Shown in pieces: positions 22,901 through 31,949 of a stretch of 64,000 nucleotides of DNA. How positions within the stretch are numbered: the stretch's first letter is position 1; each line of letters opens with the position of its first letter. Made by a program: the position numbers and the translations under genes. Origin of the DNA: Chondrosia reniformis (taxonomy: Eukaryota; Porifera; Demospongiae; Chondrillida; Chondrillidae). Below the pieces are notes generated by a model. It was not told the DNA's origin and did no database searches. It saw only the letters and a program-made list of their open reading frames with translations. Location of the stretch: NCBI GenBank assembly GCA_947172415.1, contig OX359198.1, forward strand, positions 4,061,401 to 4,125,400, in the 5' to 3' direction.

Positions 22901-25521
22901 AAGTTAAATCTTATAATTGTTATCTGTCCAATGCGTGCATATGGCCATGTGCAAATATCAATACAGTATCATTACAGTGTATCCTCGGTTATCCGAACCC
23001 CATCTGTCAAATGCCACGAAGATTTTGTTCAGCATAGTGAAACATTCCAATAAGTGAAATACAATCACATATTGTACACCTATATACACAGGAATGCACT
23101 CATACATACATACATACATACACACATACACACATACACACATACACACATACACACATACACACATACACACATACACACATACACACATACACACACA
23201 CACACACACATACACACATACACACATACACACATAACACATACACACATACACACATACACACATACACACATACACACATACACACATACATACATAC
23301 ATTCACTTCCATAGCAAATTTAATAAGGTCCTCTACTATAAGGACTCTCCTCGTTTGCGGACTACGAGAGCATGGAGTTCTCTCAATGTACATATATTGG
23401 AATGATTTAATTACTTTGGACTGGTGTTCAAGCCATGTAAGGCACTTCTAGAAGATCTGAGCTGCCATGGAGTTGGAGACAGGACAGACTTTTGTTTTGC
23501 CTTCTCTGGTGTAGACTCATCTTTGTGGTCAGGTACTAGCTCTGAAAGAACATGGGCACTGATTTTATTGTCTGTCATCAGCTGAGATCACTGTTCAGCT
23601 AGGTACCACTCTCATTTTCATCCACACTGTATCCAAACTCCTGAAATAGACATATAAATTCCTGTTTATCTTCATCTTCATCCACATCTTCATTTCCGTC
23701 TTCCTGTCCTTTAGTCTGATCTTCTCTCTGCTTTGGTAGTTGAATAGGGATGACCTTTCTCCATGATTTGTGTAGCATAGATGCCTTGATTTCATCCTAT
23801 GACTCTGTGATCAGCTTGTGACAACTTTCATATTCACTAACTTCAGATAGTGGATGATAGATAAACCATTATCGTCTTCTATCAGTAGCCTTCATAACAA
23901 TTTCTTCTTGTAGCGGCGCTTGAGTGCCACAAGTACCCCTTGATCCGTTAGTTGGATCAAGGAAGTGACATTAGGAAGGATGTAGAGGGGGTGATGTTTC
24001 CAGTATCATTAGTGCGTTCTTCTTTTCGTATTCCCAAAGCCCTAAAACACCCTTGGACGCTTCGCTTTTCAAATAACCTAGAGAGGTAACTTAATAGTGC
24101 CTGTAGCATTTGTGCAAGCATTGATCGTGACTCTGTCTTTGCTCAGCTTTCTTCCATCAGCAGACTTCTCAAAGGAAGCAGCTAGTGTTTTGTCTGGTAA
24201 CAAGTGAAAGTTGTATCCAGTCTAATCACAATTGAATACTCAATTGAGACTAACCTGGAGATCTGCAACAAATCCATTGGATGAAAGTTGCACTGGCCTC
24301 TTATTTGCCAGACAAACTTTAACCTTTAAGGGACAAGTTATCTACTACGTGCCTTTTACAGAACCTAGCTCCATTACCATTCTGTACTTTCAGAGAAACT
24401 TGACTCTTCACCATACACCTTCTTTTCCAGCTGAACAGCTTTTTTACATAATATTGGGCCCAAGATAGTTAACCCTTCCATTTATTTTTGCTTGAACCAC
24501 AGGTACACGGCCTTGTCATGTTCATTATCTCCAACTGTAGCAGAGCTGTTCTCTGGCTGCTTTATGATGTCCGCTTTGTCTTTAATACTTAGAACTGTCC
24601 CCTTACGCTTACGCTTAGGCTTTGCAGGACTACTGTCCACTGCACACTCTGCCATACCTTTTAACAAAGGTAGCAGGCAGCTGTAAAACGTAGTATGTGA
24701 TATGCAAAGACAGTTCCTCTTTGCCTGCGTACAAAGGCCATTCAATGAACAACCGTTTTCTTAAAAGACTGTACCAGCATGTTTACACAATCGTAAGTAA
24801 CATACAGTTCAACAGTTTGGTTATTTTTATACACATACATGGTGTTTTTATTGTCAGGATAATTGAGGATTCACTGTAGCTTCATCTTCAATGATCACAT
24901 GCTTGTTCTGATAAGGTTCAGTTTCTCTTGCAGTACAGTATTTCCCATTATTTCAATCATTTCATTAATGGTAAAGTGTAGGGCTTCTGAGATACCCCTG
25001 TTTACAGGCCTTAGCCTTAAACTCTATGGATAAACTCAGTCAGGTTTCACTAATTTAGATCATGCATCAGTAACCTTATTACCTGTAATTTTGACCAAAA
25101 GTATAAGTGCCCCAAATTGTCAAATGGCAGCATTTCATTTCATTGGTCAGCCCTAGGAATTGAATGTACACATTCTGCAATGCCCTACTTTTGTCCAACC
25201 CTTTGAATTTCAAATATTTGTACATATTCAATTATTCTGCTTTATTTGTAGTTGTGAAGTCAACCGTTTTTCTGCTTAATTTAAATGATTATCAAGAAGT
25301 TAACAGGATATATGCAGAATGTAAGGATGTTTTCCAATATCAATTTATGTTGACAAGTAATATATATACGTAAATATGTTTCCTTAAATATACATATACA
25401 TTTTCTACAATATCTTTCAGATTTCACCTTGGATCCACCAGCACGTAGTGCAGTACAAGTGGCTGCTCTACCTAGAGGAGCTAGAGTGGAAATAGAAGCC
25501 ATTGCCATCTCCAATAATTAG
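13932..25521 (+). CDS. RIDA: RidA/UK114-family reactive intermediate deaminase (5 exons seen, 5' end missing)
   Basis: RidA proteins hydrolyse reactive enamine/imine intermediates released by PLP enzymes and form trimers in cytosol or mitochondria. Five GT-AG exons join in frame: 13932-13992, 14675-14719, 15426-15480, 25252-25320, 25421-25521. They encode QAVKVGKTVYLSGQIGIVP, TGDLVTGSVQDETRQ, VLNNLKSVLEAADSSLGN, VKSTVFLLNLNDYQEVNRIYAE and a C-terminal PPARSAVQVAALPRGARVE-type signature (the conserved Arg binds substrate carboxylate), ending ISNN and TAG. This covers about 108 of the usual 125-140 residues. The start Met and the 'IGPYS' segment should lie in an upstream exon that I could not find. 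Intron 3 is 9.8 kb and full of transposon remains. No stops or frameshifts occur in any exon, so the gene is probably functional. Confidence 0.92.
14675..14719 (+). CDS. RIDA: RidA exon b
   Basis: A 45-bp exon in phase 0 at both ends, with acceptor TTTTTACTCAG and donor GTAAAGC. It encodes TGDLVTGSVQDETRQ, the conserved turn and start of the long helix. Confidence 0.9.
15426..15480 (+). CDS. RIDA: RidA exon c
   Basis: Acceptor ATATTTACTTAAAG, donor GTAATTATG. Encodes the helix VLNNLKSVLEAADSSLGN and ends with the first base of a Val codon, completed by exon d. Confidence 0.88.
17199..17447 (-). pseudogene. Tigger/pogo transposase fragment
   Basis: About 80 residues with the second catalytic region of a DDE_1 (pogo/Tigger/CENP-B-like) transposase: a WLHKLDLKV helix, then RSILLILDNCLAP (catalytic Asp), then KVAFLDPNTTS, which is usually FLPPNTTS. 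No other transposase domain is readable in the same frame next to it. It is an old fragment in the RidA intron. Confidence 0.65.
18575..20475. mobile_element. THAP-bearing DNA transposon remnant
   Basis: Two inverted repeats of about 150 bp bracket the unit. CATCACATCCGGTGGC near 18599 and CGGTGCTGTTTAAC near 18684 answer GCCGCTGGATGTGATG near 20451 and GTTTTAAACAGCACCG near 20361. Identity by eye is about 75 percent. Inside lies a THAP zinc-finger remnant. Both features recall P-element-like transposons, but no catalytic core could be read, so the superfamily stays open. Confidence 0.5.
18811..18993 (+). pseudogene. THAP (C2CH) zinc-finger domain remnant
   Basis: The translation shows CIMCGNKPSLHPSTSFHRFP near the start and VCCRHFPKG before a stop at 18991-18993. 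Cys-x2-Cys, a SxHxFP motif about ten residues on, a central Trp (GWIQ) and Cys-x2-His-Phe match the THAP DNA-binding layout of about 60 residues. Beyond the stop the frame decays. In P-element-like transposases this domain binds the terminal repeats. Confidence 0.6.
21547..21740 (+). pseudogene. Transposase N-terminal remnant
   Basis: Open translation reads KLANENRKAAALKRFSKEL, then NETTVHSIKKIYYQELGKK, then KSLDKVLVTRLL. The pattern of a basic helix pair followed by 'TV...KK.Y..EL..K' resembles the N-terminal region of invertebrate CENP-B/DDE-type transposases. No downstream catalytic motif could be read. The call is tentative. Confidence 0.35.
23101..23302. repeat. (ACACATAC)n microsatellite
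   Basis: About 200 bp of CATACACA/CATACA units with a short pure CA run near 23185-23208. All long frames through it (alternating Tyr/Val/Cys or His/Thr) are repeat artefacts, not genes. Confidence 0.95.
23590..24745 (-). pseudogene. Decayed pogo/Tigger transposase
   Basis: Read on the minus strand. A basic segment and helix-turn-helix start (KRKRKGTVLSIKDKADIIK near 24600) are followed by DKAVYLWFKQK, the beginning of the CENP-B-type second helix-turn-helix. Then come LLPDKTLAASFEKSADGRK and LSKDRVTINACTNATG near 24120-24200, which surround the first catalytic Asp (TGYNF region, with a stop in place). A QLTDQGVLVALKRRYKK motif near 23900-23945 holds the third catalytic Asp. The segment with the second Asp is missing, and several stops are present. 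Confidence 0.7.
25252..25320 (+). CDS. RIDA: RidA exon d
   Basis: Acceptor TGCTTTATTTGTAG, donor GTAAGGATG. Encodes VKSTVFLLNLNDYQEVNRIYAE, matching the family 'KTTIFLADINDFNAVNEVY' strand-helix. It starts with the last two bases of Val and ends with the first base of Tyr. Confidence 0.9.
25421..25521 (+). CDS. RIDA: RidA exon e (terminal)
   Basis: Acceptor CAATATCTTTCAG after a 100-bp intron. Contains the C-terminal family signature with P-A-R at its start (the conserved Arg) and VEIEAIA near the end. Stop TAG at 25519-25521. An AATAAA at 25652-25657, at the edge of the adjoining repeat R1, is a possible polyadenylation signal. Confidence 0.92.
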
Positions 25522-25639
25522 CAGAAGCCATGCTTCATCTTCAGTAATACTCTAATACTATATATCACTAATGTTTAACCCTAGTTTAGTCAGTAAATGG
25601 CACAAGTTGAAGTATATGCATCATTTTATGAAGAATTTA

Positions 25640-25875
25640 AAAAACAAAGTAAATAAAAAACATTTACAAAAATGATGTTGGAAGTAGGAATGGCAGTGTT
25701 CACTAATACATCTGCAAAAAGTATCAAAACAAGACTCTGATTATATGATAAGGCTAAACATACAGAAGTTGCATGTACACTGAAATTTAAGTAACTTAAC
25801 CATACACTTCTGTGTTTGGGCACACCATTCCTACTTGAGGTTAGTGCGCCCAAACAGAGAAGTGTATGGTTAAGT
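25640..25875. repeat. Foldback repeat R1, copy B, left part
   Basis: TACAAAAATGATGTTGGAAG near 25654 onward matches the palindromic half of copy A (9985-10190). It stops abruptly at the Gypsy 2 LTR after GGTTAAGT and resumes at 30280. Confidence 0.8.
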
Positions 25876-26077
25876 TGTGACGAGTTATATTATCGTAACA
25901 TTACTTAACCGTACTCGAGTCACTTTCAGGTAAAGATCATTATTAAGTTCTGTACAATAGCATATACACATCACAGAAAGTTCTAGAAAGCTAAATTACA
26001 AACCAACAGATACAGCAGCAATATAAAATCATCACAGGATGTTTACTATGCATGCAGTAGTTAGTTACTATGCTACA
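25876..26077 (-). repeat. Gypsy 2, 3' LTR
   Basis: A 202-bp repeat, TGTGACGAG...ATGCTACA on the + strand. Preceded on the minus strand by the purine tract GGAGGGGGAGTAC. Confidence 0.93.
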
Positions 26078-26174
26078 GTACTCCCCCTCCAGTGAGTAGC
26101 TAGCGAATGATCCATTATAAAGTGAAACGGTCCGGAAAATGAACATGCCGTCCAGAACGAGTTGTTTATAACGG

Positions 26175-26393
26175 TCACTCTGATGATGTGGTCTCTGGAG
26201 ATGTGGGAGAGGTAGACTGCAGCTGGTCTGAAGCAGGGAGCAAAACGTCAAGGTGGGCTGGCTTTAAGCGATCTAAGGAGATGGTTTGCTGCTGTCCTTT
26301 GACACTGACAGTATAATACTTATCAGATCTCTTAAGACCCTTGAAAGGACCATCGTAAAGATCTACGTATGGCATCTCGCCGAACAAAAACAT
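26175..26393 (-). pseudogene. Gypsy 2 integrase C-terminal tail, out of frame
   Basis: A minus-strand frame reading [19 protein letters not shown] and then TISLDRLKPAHLD, the usual end of Gypsy integrases (a small beta-barrel tail that binds DNA). It overlaps the last codons of the main pol frame in another frame. A single frameshift near 26380 therefore cuts the tail off from pol. Confidence 0.8.
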
Positions 26394-29229
26394 GTGTACA
26401 TGAATGAAGGGCTGGACTCACATGTGCCTTCTGCTGAGAATGATGATGGGGTGGTATAGCCCGAAGTTGCTGCATGGTACACCTGAGGCGTGAAACATAG
26501 GCCAGCGGATCTACAGTGTCAATGTCCTGGCTGGTGCTGAAAAATTCCCCTGGTAAGCGTAGGGTGGTGCCATACACCAACTCTGAAATGGTACAGTTCA
26601 AGTCTTCCTTCAATGCCGTGCGAATACCTAAGAGTACTAGAGGTAGTGAGTCCATCCACTGCACTTGGGGTAAGTGAGTCATCAGTCCTGCTTTCAGCTG
26701 TCGATGTAAACACTCGACTAATCCATTAGCACAAGGGTGGTAGGCGGTTGTTCGAATTCGGTGAGATCCCAGTAAGTTCATCAACTGTCTCCAAAGGGCA
26801 GACTCGAATTGAGCACCTCGGTCAGTGGTGATGGTGGAGGGTACACCGAATCGTGCAATCCAACCCAAAACAAAAGTTTGCGCTACTGTCTCTGCAGAGA
26901 TGTTTGTTAGAGGAATAGCTTCTGGCCAACGGGTAAAACCATCAACGCATGTCAAGAGGTAAGAGTGTCCTTTTACTAATGGTAGTGGGCCAACAATGTC
27001 GATATGAACATGGTCAAACCTGGCATCCGGAGTTGCAAAGGTGGATGTTGGTGTAACTGTGTGCTGATGTACTTTTGATCGTTGGCATTGAAGACAAGCT
27101 TGGGCCCATTTGCGGACATCCTTGTTGATACCAGGCCAGACGTAGCGTGCTGTTATCAGGCGTTGAGTAGCACGGATACCTGGATGGGATAAGGAATGCA
27201 AACTGTCAAAAACCTTGCGACGAAATTCAGGTGGAACATAGGGCCGGGGAACTCCAGTGGTTGTGTCACACATCAAAGTAACATCTGCTGTAGGACTGGG
27301 AACCTCCTGGAGTGTGAGGGAAGACGAGGTCTCACGATTATGCAATGCTGTATCCTCACTTTGGGCTTTAGCCATGTCCCTGAAATCAATGGCCGGGACT
27401 CCAGCTTCATGCAATGCATCCAGCTCCAGGTGGGACAGGGCATCAGCTGCCGTGTTGTCTACACCTTTGATATGCCGGATATCTGTGGTGAACTGTGAAA
27501 TGAAGTCCAGGTGTCGTATCTGCCGAGGAGAATGCTGCTTAGTCTGGATGGAGAAAACAAAGGTAAGGGGTTTGTGGTCAGTAATCACATGAAATGTCCT
27601 ACCTTCCACAAAGTGATGAAAGTGCTTGATTGCTAAATAGATAGCTAGGAGCTCACGGTCGAAGGTGCTATACTTAGTTTCAGCTGGCTGAAGTTTTCTA
27701 GAAAAGTAAGCAATAGGGCTCCACTCTGCTCCTATAAGTTGTTGTAGTACAGCACCGACAGCCACATCTGATGCATCAGTAATGAGGCAAGTGGGGACAT
27801 CAGATTGTGGATGAAATAGAAGGGTGGCCTTGGCTAGAACCTCCTTTACCTGGTTAAAGGCAGAAACAGCCTGTTCCGTCCAAATTAGGTGTTTGTCTTC
27901 ATCTTTAGATGGGACAGCTAGTAGTACATTAAGTGGTTGTAGGATCTTTGCACAGTCAGGGATGAAGCGATGGTAAAAGTTGATCAATCCTAAAAACTGA
28001 CGTAATTTGCACTGGATGGTGGGCTGAGGAAACTGTCGGATAACTGTCACTTTCCCCTCTACTGGTTGAATACCATGTCTGTCCACATGATGCCCGAGGA
28101 ACTCCAGTGACTCTGCACCAAGGACACACTTGGAGGGGTTAATCAGGATCCCATGCTTTCTGAGACGTGTGAAGACCTGTCGGAGGTGGACTTTATGGTC
28201 TTCTTTGGTAGTACTAGCAATGAGGATATCGTCAATATAGGCGTAGCTGTGGGGCAAACCACGTAGGACCTGATCAATAAAACGCTGGAAGGTCTGAGCG
28301 GCATTGCGCAAGCCAAATGGCATGCGTAGAAACTCAAACAAGCCGAATGGTGTGATGACAGCAGTCTTTGGAACATCAACGGACTCCACAGGGATTTGAT
28401 GGTAAGCACGTACCAGATCTAATTTAGAGAAAATGGTGGCTCCATGGAGGGATGCGGCAAAGTCCTGTATGTGAGGGATGGGATAGCAGTCGGGTTGCGT
28501 GATGGCGTTAAGTGCCCTATAGTCTCCACAAGGGCACCAGTCCCCAGGTGTCTTCTTGGGGACCATGTGCAGAGGTGAGGCCCAGGAACTGGAAGAAGGC
28601 TGAATAATTCCCAATTCCAACATACGGTTGAATTCCTGACGTGCAATATGTAGGCGCTCAGGAGGCAACCGACGAGGGCGGGCACCGACTGGGGGACCAG
28701 TAGTATTAATATGATGGGTTACTCCATGCTGTAGGGGCTGTTCCTTGTGGTGGGGGCGAACAATGGACGGGAATTCAGCCAGAATGGTTGCAAACACATC
28801 CTGAGGAACTACGTCTGGTAGACTGGGGCGGGGAGATGCTTCCTGAGTCAGTAAACCATGTACCTGCAGGTGTGTGAGGGTGTCTATTAAGGCACTGTGT
28901 TTGACATCCACCAAGAGGTTGTAATGACGAAGAAAGTCAGCACCTAATATAGCATGTTTCACATCGGCTATGACAAACATCCAACGAAAGGAGCGACGTA
29001 AACCAATGTTGAGAGTAATGGAGCAATTACCAAAAGTCATAATAGGGGAGTGGTTGACTGCTTGTAAGGTGAGCCCTGGTTGTGGAGAGGATTGAGGGGT
29101 ACCTGCAGTAAAAGATCTAGGAATAACACTCACCTCAGCTCCTGTGTCCACCAGAAAATGCATACCAGTTACTCGTTCCTTAATAAAGAAGAGGCGACTT
29201 GATTGTAGGCCAGTAGCGCTCGTCGCCAC
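26332..29229 (-). CDS. Gypsy 2 pol: protease, reverse transcriptase, RNase H, integrase
   Basis: A 965-residue open frame. Protease: [13 protein letters not shown] (Asp about 28). RT: residues about 175-380 with [25 protein letters not shown] and the catalytic YIDD at about 331-334. RNase [13 protein letters not shown] (Asp about 485), DRELLA (Glu about 527), TDHKPL (about 551). Integrase: zinc motif His678, His682, Cys712, Cys715; core Asp744 (HIDIVGP), Asp803 (TDRGAQF), Glu839 (ANGLVE), with the D-x35-E spacing. The frame is opened by GTG in the -1 frame across the gag stop and continues upstream of it, so programmed -1 frameshifting is likelier than a new start. Several Arg-to-Cys or Arg-to-His changes ([23 protein letters not shown]) look like CpG decay. 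The C-terminal tail is frameshifted off. Confidence 0.92.
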   Translation of the reverse strand: MATSATGLQSSRLFFIKERVTGMHFLVDTGAEVSVIPRSFTAGTPQSSPQPGLTLQAVNHSPIMTFGNCSITLNIGLRRSFRWMFVIADVKHAILGADFLRHYNLLVDVKHSALIDTLTHLQVHGLLTQEASPRPSLPDVVPQDVFATILAEFPSIVRPHHKEQPLQHGVTHHINTTGPPVGARPRRLPPERLHIARQEFNRMLELGIIQPSSSSWASPLHMVPKKTPGDWCPCGDYRALNAITQPDCYPIPHIQDFAASLHGATIFSKLDLVRAYHQIPVESVDVPKTAVITPFGLFEFLRMPFGLRNAAQTFQRFIDQVLRGLPHSYAYIDDILIASTTKEDHKVHLRQVFTRLRKHGILINPSKCVLGAESLEFLGHHVDRHGIQPVEGKVTVIRQFPQPTIQCKLRQFLGLINFYHRFIPDCAKILQPLNVLLAVPSKDEDKHLIWTEQAVSAFNQVKEVLAKATLLFHPQSDVPTCLITDASDVAVGAVLQQLIGAEWSPIAYFSRKLQPAETKYSTFDRELLAIYLAIKHFHHFVEGRTFHVITDHKPLTFVFSIQTKQHSPRQIRHLDFISQFTTDIRHIKGVDNTAADALSHLELDALHEAGVPAIDFRDMAKAQSEDTALHNRETSSSLTLQEVPSPTADVTLMCDTTTGVPRPYVPPEFRRKVFDSLHSLSHPGIRATQRLITARYVWPGINKDVRKWAQACLQCQRSKVHQHTVTPTSTFATPDARFDHVHIDIVGPLPLVKGHSYLLTCVDGFTRWPEAIPLTNISAETVAQTFVLGWIARFGVPSTITTDRGAQFESALWRQLMNLLGSHRIRTTAYHPCANGLVECLHRQLKAGLMTHLPQVQWMDSLPLVLLGIRTALKEDLNCTISELVYGTTLRLPGEFFSTSQDIDTVDPLAYVSRLRCTMQQLRAIPPHHHSQQKAHVSPALHSCTHVFVRRDAIRRSLRWSFQGS

Positions 29230-30032
29230 TAGCGACTGGCCGGCTCGTTTCCCGAATAGTCACAAGGTGAGTTGCACTTGCGAGCTTTTTTTCCAAACCG
29301 TCGATGATACCAAAAAGTGGTAAGAGTAGAATTGGCTGGGTGTGGGCTGGGCGAGCGTCCTCTTGAGCGAGAGGGTCTGGAGCTACCCGGTGATGTGTTA
29401 AGGGAGGAGATAATCTCTCTGAGGTGTGCAACTTCCTTCCGTAGCTGGTCCACTTCAGATGAAATATGGGGGGCGTTTATTGCGGAGATCGTAGGCGTTG
29501 CAGCTTCTACGATTTTGTCCGCCATTTGGGCAAGAGCCTTGAGGGACATAGTGTTACCTGTAGAGGCTAAAACCATCCTAACACTACCTGGTAAGCGCTG
29601 CAAGAAGAGTTCCCTAAGGAAGGAGCTATCTTGCTCTGGTCCTGCGGAGTCACCTAGGAGTTGTTGCATCCGTCGCAGAAATTGAGTTGGCTTCCTGTCG
29701 CCAAGTTCCTCAGCGTTAAAAAGCATTTGAAGACGGCGTTGTTCTGAAGCCGCTGTGCGGCGGATTAGTTGTTCCTTAAGGGCGTCATAAGGGTCTTCCT
29801 CTGGCGGTTTGAGGATAAGATCGCGGACTTCCGTAGCAAATTCGGGGGCAAGAGAGGCAACAACATAGTCGAAGCGCGTTTTCTGCGAGCTGATATTGCG
29901 GGTTGTGAATTGGGCCTCAACTTGGGCGAACCAGACTTGTGGATCAGCAGGCCAAAATGGGGGAATCTTGACGGAAACGGCAGCAAGACTCACGGCTGGT
30001 TGGTTTGTCCCTTCGGGTTGAGGAGTTGCCAT
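29229..30032 (-). CDS. Gypsy 2 gag
   Basis: 267 codons from ATG at 30030-30032 to TAG at 29229-29231, overlapping the pol frame. The N-terminal part ([20 protein letters not shown]) starts the capsid-like domain and is followed by helices ending [11 protein letters not shown]. The C-terminus is Ser/Arg-rich, then [17 protein letters not shown]. CsRn1-type elements carry a Cys-His-Cys-Cys finger there. Here His, Cys and Cys remain, but the first Cys position reads Phe. It forms the particle and binds RNA. Confidence 0.88.
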   Translation of the reverse strand: MATPQPEGTNQPAVSLAAVSVKIPPFWPADPQVWFAQVEAQFTTRNISSQKTRFDYVVASLAPEFATEVRDLILKPPEEDPYDALKEQLIRRTAASEQRRLQMLFNAEELGDRKPTQFLRRMQQLLGDSAGPEQDSSFLRELFLQRLPGSVRMVLASTGNTMSLKALAQMADKIVEAATPTISAINAPHISSEVDQLRKEVAHLREIISSLNTSPGSSRPSRSRGRSPSPHPANSTLTTFWYHRRFGKKARKCNSPCDYSGNEPASR

Positions 30033-30057
30033 CGAGATCAGCAGTATCAGGTATAGA

Positions 30058-30072
30058 ACGTCGGGGTCACCA
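30058..30072 (-). promoter_or_regulatory. Gypsy 2 primer-binding site (tRNA-Trp)
   Basis: The + strand reads ACGTCGGGGTCACCA, identical to the 3' end of metazoan tRNA-Trp with its CCA. One base separates it from the 5' LTR. A tRNA-Trp primer is a known trait of the CsRn1 clade. Confidence 0.85.
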
Positions 30073-30073
30073 A

Positions 30074-30279
30074 TGTGACGAGTTATATTATCGTAACACT
30101 ACTTAACCGTACTCGAGTCACTTTCGGGTAAAGATCATTATTAAGTTCTGTACAATAGCATATATACATCACAGAAAGTTTTAGAAAGCTAAATTACAAA
30201 CCAACAGATACAGCAGCAATATAAAATCATCACAGGATGTTTACTATGCATGCAGTAGTTAGTTAGTTACTATGCTACA
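30074..30279 (-). repeat. Gypsy 2, 5' LTR
   Basis: 206 bp, differing from 25876-26077 by four substitutions and an extra TTAG in the TTAGTTAG run near 30258-30268. Confidence 0.93.
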
Positions 30280-30960
30280 AAGTTACTTAAATTTCAGTAT
30301 ACATGCAACTTCTGTATGATTTATAATCACTGTCTCGTTTCGATACTTTTAGCAGATGTATTAGTGAACACTGCCATTCCTACTTCCAACATCATTTTTG
30401 TAAATGTTTTTTTATTTACTTGTATTCCCCTTTTTTCTTCTTAAAATTACTTGTTTTAAATCAATATGAATATGTTCTTGGCGAAATCTCAAAATAATAT
30501 CTCAGACAAGAGAAATGTGCCAAAAACCATGGTTTCTTATCTAAAAATGGCGGCCGAGAAGACCACAATTTTCGCTTTTCATAATTAACCTGCTTCCTGT
30601 AGAGCGCATTCAGATTTAGGGCTGTCTATTCCCTAGTTTGGAAACATTTATAACGATTTATAACTTGTATGTGCCTGCATAAGTTCGCATATTAGCACTA
30701 GTCCATTTGACAAAAGAAGAAGTAAAAATGAATTTCGGGAATGGGCCTATTCCTGGTTCAGCACTTTCTGAACGCTGTAGAGCATCAAAAGACATTTTGG
30801 CATTTAGAAAGGAGTGCATGTATGGCTGCTAATAACCGAATATAACCGAAAATTGCTTCCTTGGCGATTTATAAAGTGTTTATTGGTAATACATTAGATA
30901 GGGCGGCCATCTTTTTTTCGACCATTCCTACTTAAAGAGTACTACCGTACTCTCTGATGA
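30280..30960. repeat. Foldback repeat R1, copy B, right part
   Basis: Continues the R1 copy cut by Gypsy 2. It is the reverse complement of 9548-10190 of copy A, including GAAGACCACAATTTTCGCTT near 30557 and the terminus TACTACCGTA near 30949. The terminus resembles TACGGTAGTACTCT at 39089. Confidence 0.8.
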
Positions 30961-31949
30961 TGCTACATACACGTAGGAGCAAAGGGGCACACGGGGCTAA
31001 CCCCCCCCCCAAACCACTTTCAAAGGATGAGGGGCTGAGCCCCTTGTCTATCCATATCAGATAAAATGGTAATAATGTGCTATTTTGCTAAAATAGACCA
31101 GCCAAAGCACATGTGGTAAGCTAAACTATACCTATACTCCCCAACAGACTGACCTTATATTGATACTACGTATACAATGACTAAAACTGTGCCAGTTTTA
31201 ATTTCTATCTTTAGTTGGTTATTTTGAAAGTAATCAAATATAGTGGAAAAGCAAAAGGGACAACAGCCAAAACCTGCTTTAGGTGTCCTTTGGGCTAAGA
31301 CAAGTCAGCAGGCAATTGACCACCCAGGCCCAAATGGTAGTGCTATCACTCCGACAATGAGGAGACTGACCACACAGACAATAAATATATATATTGAAAG
31401 GTGCAACACATTTACGCACTACAATTGCAAACCTCTCTCATGCCACTACAGCCCCCCCATTCTTAATATGCTTTCTATGCCCTTGTATTCAGTTAATATT
31501 ATGAACAAAAGGAGTGAATATTGCACAGAGACTGTGCAAAGGATATTGTGCATTTGTTTCTAACTTGGATGACTAGGAGGCTATCACTGGTTACGAATTT
31601 AATGGGACTTCAGTCTCCCCCAGCCAAGATTAGACTACGGTAACTTGGCTGGTTTGCCATAATTAGTGTACTACACAGTCCAAGTTATACTGTGAACAAC
31701 TAGAACCAAGTTAAATATATTGGAACAAATTCAAACATCTGGCACTGCATAAGGTGGACGGCTTAGAATGGACTACTACTACCACTGACAGTGAGACATT
31801 GTGATCACACTCTGCATATACCGCAAAAGCTTAAAAATTATAAGCTTCACCAAATGGCTGATCAATTACATCTTCACATCTGGAAGAATATACGTCCCAT
31901 GTGTTAAAACAGTCAATCTTAGCTAGCAACTGTAGCTAGGACTATGACA
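30961..31949. other. Non-coding stretch
   Basis: I see no gene here. There is a short C-run near 31001 and no readable transposon domain. Confidence 0.5.

Larger units (their letters stand above)
22975..24876 (-). mobile_element. Pogo/Tigger-like DNA transposon, TA-flanked (decayed)
   Basis: The left end CAGTGTATCCTCGGTTATCC (22975) and the reverse complement of the right end, CAGTGAATCCTCAATTATCC (to 24876), are matching termini of about 25 bp. Each is flanked by TA (22973-22974 and 24877-24878), the expected target duplication. Between them lies a minus-strand transposase remnant. A 200-bp (ACACATAC)n microsatellite grew inside the left end. The element lies in RidA intron 3, between 0.4 and 2.3 kb before exon d. 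Confidence 0.8.
15481..25251 (+). other. RidA intron 3 (9.8 kb, transposon-rich)
   Basis: Bounded by GTAATT and TTTGTAG. It contains a Tigger transposase fragment (17199-17447), a THAP-bearing element (about 18575-20475), a transposase helix-turn-helix remnant near 21547-21740 and a complete-length pogo/Tigger element (22975-24876). The other stretches (15.5-17.2, 17.5-18.5 and 20.5-21.5 kb) show no gene. A lone pogo-like terminus (complement TACAGTGGTCCCC) lies near 16085-16108. Confidence 0.8.
25876..30279 (-). mobile_element. Ty3/Gypsy LTR retrotransposon 2 (CsRn1-like, nearly intact)
   Basis: The full structure is on the minus strand: 5' LTR 30074-30279, tRNA-Trp primer site, gag 29229-30032, pol 26332-29229, polypurine tract (complement of 26078-26094), 3' LTR 25876-26077. 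AAGT occurs on both sides (25872-25875 and 30280-30283). The interrupted R1 repeat reads straight through if one AAGT and the element are removed, as copy A near 10172 confirms. The LTRs differ by four substitutions and one 4-bp TTAG gain, so this is the youngest LTR element here. The tRNA-Trp primer and the CHCC-type Gag finger suggest the CsRn1 clade. It is inactive or nearly so because of one frameshift near the pol C-terminus. Confidence 0.93.

Noticed and set aside
23101..23302. CRISPR-like array
   Set aside because: Regular short units but no spacers; a simple microsatellite in a eukaryotic genome. The 18-bp arrays likewise have no unique spacers.
22958..23393. Tyr/Cys/Val and His/Thr open frames near 23.1-23.4 kb
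   Set aside because: Translation of the (ACACATAC)n microsatellite.
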